Below, piece by piece: positions 14,242 through 17,612 of a DNA stretch of 17,612 nt. This DNA is from UBA5026 sp949065595. Its GTDB lineage: Bacteria; Bacillota_I; Bacilli_A; RF39; UBA660. The notes under the pieces are model-generated. The model made no database searches, was not told the origin of the DNA, and saw nothing but the letters and a program-made list of their open reading frames with translations. Made by a program: the position numbers and the translations under genes. Numbering within the stretch: position 1 is the first letter of the stretch; the number at the start of each line of letters is the position of its first letter. The stretch is taken from contig CARSXK010000023.1 in the NCBI GenBank assembly GCA_949065595.1, forward strand, positions 1 to 17,612, read 5' to 3'.

Positions 14242-17200
14242 TTAGTAACTTAATCTATATGGATTTGTACTTGTACCATCACCGTCAACGATTGTTACAT
14301 AATCTCTTAAAGCAATGACTGGTTTCATTCCTCGAATTGCTTCTGTAGCTTGTGCAAAGTTAGCTGTTCCGCCATGTGTTGCAAACCATACTTGACTATT
14401 TGTATCATTATAGTTTATCAACCATGCTGAAGTTCCCTTATATGGTATTCTTGCTGAAGAGCTATTACCACTTAAGATACCACCAACTGTATTTAATCCT
14501 ACATATGCACTGACTTCACTACCTATATTTTTCATACTTGTTTGTCTTGGATTTGCTCCAATATGATATGGTGCATTATAGAATGTTAATTTTACCAATG
14601 CATTTTGCTCTTTTGCATCTTGGAATAAATCATTATATACATCTGTATTTAAATAATGTCCAATTCCATCCACTAAATTGAAGTTACCAGCAGTTCCAAA
14701 TGCTAATTTCTTGTCGTCTCCATCCACTTTATATAGTGAATCCATTACAAGTTTTGTATTAGAACCTGTTCTTACAATACGCCATGTTTGATTTGCAAAG
14801 GTTACATATTCACCTGCATTTCGAGTAGTTAATTTTGTTCCTGCGGTTGCACTATAATCATTTACCAAACGATATGGTTCTGTTACAGTACCTTTACCAG
14901 AACGAATTTCTACATCACTAGAAATTGTGATAACTGGGCGAACTGCATATTGATTTTTAACACTTGACCCTGAAATATTAGAACCTGTATAGCTAACTGC
15001 CCAAACACGTCCATCTACACTTCTTGTCATTGTGGTAAATTGATCTCCTGTATTTAGGAAACTTTGATTTCCACCTAGGATATTGTATTCATCAATTGTA
15101 ATTAATCCAACTGGTCCATTTACAATATCACTTGGGTTACAATTATCACGTTTGTCTAAACTTGTTTCTGTTCCTTGATTACAATATGGTGCAGTTACTA
15201 CAATACGATCTTTGTTATTCAAAGTTGGATAGAATTCATTCTTTAACCAATCTTCTACTATACTACCTTTGAATTGGTTAGAATCATCATCATATGAGAA
15301 TCCTGCAATAGAATCTTCTGTAATCAATTTCATGGTATTGTTTTCTCCTATAGAAATAACTCTCCATAAGTAACCACTATACCAAATGTAATTATTTTGC
15401 GCTACTGTATTGTAGCAAATTCCTGTTTCTGCACAACCATTGGCTTCTCTGAATGATTCAGCACTATCAACTGGTACTACAGTTACAGTTCTTGTTACTT
15501 CTGCAGCTACATTTCCGCTTGCATCCGTAACATTGTAAGTTACTGTATAAGTTCCTATTACATTTACATTTACAGAAGAGGCATCTGGTGTTACTGTTAA
15601 GTTGGTATCATAGTTATCGGTTACAGTTGCTCCCAATTCTGTATAAGCTTCCCCATATTTAATAATTTGTGGATTGGCTCCATTTAAAGTAATTACTGGG
15701 GCAGTAGTATCTACTACAGTTACTGTTCTCGTTACTTCTGCAGCTACATTTCCATTTGCATCTGTTACATTATATGTTACTGTATAGGTTCCTAATTTAG
15801 TAATATCTACATTATTTACTATTTCGATATTTGAAGTGATATCTCCATCTAAATTATCGATTGCGCTTGCTCCTTTATCAGTATATGAAGTATTTACTTC
15901 GACGATTTCATCTTCACCATTTAAGGTAATTACTGGAATAGTGGTATCTACTACATGTACTGTTACCTTAATCATACTTGCATTGAATGAATGATCTGTT
16001 GCTGTATAAGTTAAAGTATAGGTTCCAAGTTTGCTTAAATCAACAGTTCCAATCATAGCTGGAGTAAGTTCTCCATCATAGTTATCTAGCGCTGTAGCAA
16101 CTAAATTATCAAATATAGCATTTTCAGCACTATTTGCTTGTACTGTTATTTCAAAGTCACTGTAATGTGGAATTTCTTTTCCATCTTTTCTTTCTATAAT
16201 AGTTAATAATGGTTTTGTTGTATCTACTACAGTTACAGTTCTTGTAACCTCTGCTGCTTTGTTTCCATTACTATCTGTTACATTATAGGTTACTGTATAA
16301 GTTCCCAATACATTTACGTCTACATGAGAAGCATCTGGGATAACAGTTAAGTTGGTATCATAGTTATCGGTTACAGTTGCTCCCAATTCCGTATAGGCTT
16401 CCCCAAATTCAATGATTTGTGGATTAGCTCCATTTAAGGTAATTACTGGCTTTGTCGTATCGATTACATATATTTTTCCAGTCACAACTGTTGTATTTCC
16501 AGCTGCATCTTTGGCTGTATAAGTAATGATTTGAGGTGCTTCAGGTGTTGTTAGTTGTCCTAAAGATACTGTTCCCTCTGGTAAGATTTGTACACCCTCT
16601 TCTGTTTCAGCAGTTGGGTAATCAAATTCACCATTTATGTTTGCTTGTACAGTCATTTCAAATATTCCATCTTCTGTATATGTTTTTACTTCGCCATCAA
16701 CTACTACTGTAATGATTGGAGCAGTATCATCATATACATAGGTTTCTTTACTTAATGTATAGTCACCAAGATTTCCAGCATTATCTTTTGCTCTTACGTG
16801 GAATGTAATATTATTAGACTCTTCGTTAATGATGAAGTTTGCACTTCCATTTTCAGAAGGTTGTTTTGTACCTAATGATTTCCATGTTTTTCCACCATCG
16901 ATACTGTATTCTAATTCATATTCTTTGATTCCACTTGTTTCAGGAATATTAGTTGCTTTTACATTGATTGAAATTGGCTCATTATCATTTCTTGGTACAA
17001 CTTCATAATCAACTGTTGGTAAATCTAAATCTATTTTGTAAGATAAACTTACTTTTGGTAAAGAGATATTTGAAGTATTAGCATTATCAACTGCTACTAC
17101 TTTTACTCTAATATTATTACCACTTTCATTGATTGTAATAATATAGTTTCCATTTTTATCAGCAGTTACAGTTTTATATCCTGTAGCTTCTGTATATTCT

Positions 17201-17612
17201 GTTTCTTCAGTATCTTCTACACCATTTAAAATCTTATATCGATATTCTTTGATTCCAGTTCCAATATCAGAACCATTGATTTGAAGTTTGAGTGGTAATG
17301 TATACCAATCATTTTGATCGATATCAGTCAATTCAACTAACTTATCTATAACTGGTTTTGTTGTATCTACTACATGTACTGTTCTTGTTACTTCTACTGC
17401 TGCATTTCCATTCGCATCTGTTACATTGTAAGTGATTGTATAATCTCCTACTGTTGTAGTATCTACTGGATTTACTGTTACGATTGATTTTGTAATATCT
17501 CCATCGTAATTATCTAAAGCTGTTGCTCCTGCATCTGTATAGCTTCCGCCTACTTCTACTGTTACTTCAGTTTCTCCTGTTATTGTAATTACTGGTTTTG
17601 TTGTATCTACTA
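14242..17612 (-). CDS. Giant Ig-like (DUF5011-type) surface protein, N-terminus beyond the window
   Basis: The frame is open from the stop at 14242-14244 to the right edge, at least 1,123 codons; the TTG at 17331 is not a true start. Numbering below is from that TTG. Upstream of it lies another DUF5011-like unit (17370-17612, with GDITKSIVTV). Residues 11-100 and 106-200 are two Ig/FN3-like domains (SGIKEYELEYSIDGGKTW). Residues 200-290 and 370-462 are diverged Ig-like units. Residues 292-370, 462-541 and 543-619 are DUF5011-type units with GEAYTELGATVTDNYD and GTYTVTYNVTD signatures. Residues 625-822 and 830-1029 are two copies of an about 195-residue C-terminal module, each ending with KPVI or RPVI, then GTxTEPYRL or GTSTNPYRL. 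Such repeats form rods displaying adhesive domains (family knowledge). No LPXTG or other wall anchor is at the C-terminus, so anchoring must be N-terminal or non-covalent. Confidence 0.88.
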   Translation of the reverse strand, partial: VDTTKPVITITGETEVTVEVGGSYTDAGATALDNYDGDITKSIVTVNPVDTTTVGDYTITYNVTDANGNAAVEVTRTVHVVDTTKPVIDKLVELTDIDQNDWYTLPLKLQINGSDIGTGIKEYRYKILNGVEDTEETEYTEATGYKTVTADKNGNYIITINESGNNIRVKVVAVDNANTSNISLPKVSLSYKIDLDLPTVDYEVVPRNDNEPISINVKATNIPETSGIKEYELEYSIDGGKTWKSLGTKQPSENGSANFIINEESNNITFHVRAKDNAGNLGDYTLSKETYVYDDTAPIITVVVDGEVKTYTEDGIFEMTVQANINGEFDYPTAETEEGVQILPEGTVSLGQLTTPEAPQIITYTAKDAAGNTTVVTGKIYVIDTTKPVITLNGANPQIIEFGEAYTELGATVTDNYDTNLTVIPDASHVDVNVLGTYTVTYNVTDSNGNKAAEVTRTVTVVDTTKPLLTIIERKDGKEIPHYSDFEITVQANSAENAIFDNLVATALDNYDGELTPAMIGTVDLSKLGTYTLTYTATDHSFNASMIKVTVHVVDTTIPVITLNGEDEIVEVNTSYTDKGASAIDNLDGDITSNIEIVNNVDITKLGTYTVTYNVTDANGNVAAEVTRTVTVVDTTAPVITLNGANPQIIKYGEAYTELGATVTDNYDTNLTVTPDASSVNVNVIGTYTVTYNVTDASGNVAAEVTRTVTVVPVDSAESFREANGCAETGICYNTVAQNNYIWYSGYLWRVISIGENNTMKLITEDSIAGFSYDDDSNQFKGSIVEDWLKNEFYPTLNNKDRIVVTAPYCNQGTETSLDKRDNCNPSDIVNGPVGLITIDEYNILGGNQSFLNTGDQFTTMTRSVDGRVWAVSYTGSNISGSSVKNQYAVRPVITISSDVEIRSGKGTVTEPYRLVNDYSATAGTKLTTRNAGEYVTFANQTWRIVRTGSNTKLVMDSLYKVDGDDKKLAFGTAGNFNLVDGIGHYLNTDVYNDLFQDAKEQNALVKLTFYNAPYHIGANPRQTSMKNIGSEVSAYVGLNTVGGILSGNSSSARIPYKGTSAWLINYNDTNSQVWFATHGGTANFAQATEAIRGMKPVIALRDYVTIVDGDGTSTNPYRLSY
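15478..16458 (-). repeat. Near-identical DUF5011-type units within the surface protein
   Basis: Units at about 16225-16458 and 15478-15705 are spaced 753 bp (251 codons) apart and encode nearly the same 77 residues. Both share ITLNGANPQII, GEAYTELGATVTDNYDTNLT and GTYTVTYNVTD. They are separated by two more diverged Ig-like units. The pattern suggests recent copying of one unit or gene conversion. Confidence 0.85.

Overview
The window looks like the chromosome of an AT-rich, low-GC Firmicute, probably a gut-type member of the Bacilli or Erysipelotrichia. This rests on the base composition, strong AGGAGG-type ribosome binding sites, standard stop codons including TGA, a class B penicillin-binding protein with a PASTA domain, and a large surface protein built of Ig-like repeats. 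The exact taxon cannot be fixed from the sequence alone.

Region 1 (1-3963, all minus strand) is a decayed accessory island. It holds an intact AbiEi-type antitoxin gene with its own consensus promoter, an intact HD-domain hydrolase, and wreckage of conjugative-element or plasmid genes. The wreckage comprises the tail of a C39-like peptidase, a truncated ParB, a truncated and frameshifted ParA, two complementary halves of a DUF6870-like gene, and a DinD/BRO-N gene broken by one missing base. Genes have been joined end to end by deletions, for example parB' running into peptidase'.

Region 2 (3954-6969, minus strand) holds a 580-residue coiled-coil protein of unknown function, a short-chain dehydrogenase with an altered glycine motif, and a remnant of an ABC-transporter membrane domain.

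Region 3 (6970-12720, plus strand) is core metabolism and wall synthesis. Formate-tetrahydrofolate ligase has its own promoter and terminator. It is followed by a tight three-gene operon of class B PBP, mraY and ftsW/spoVE. These make and polymerise lipid-linked peptidoglycan precursor at the septum or spore cortex. MurE, murD and murG, which flank these genes in many Firmicutes, are absent here. The operon ends in a terminator that overlaps the last codons of ftsW.

Region 4 (12730-17612, minus strand) holds two envelope genes, each with its own terminator. One encodes a 455-residue protein with a coiled coil, one membrane helix, a second coiled coil, a TPKPE/D stalk and two 77-residue Cys-containing repeats. 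The other is a giant Ig-like (DUF5011-type) surface protein with a duplicated C-terminal module; it runs off the right edge, so its N-terminus is not seen. The 455-residue protein is the best candidate here for something undescribed.
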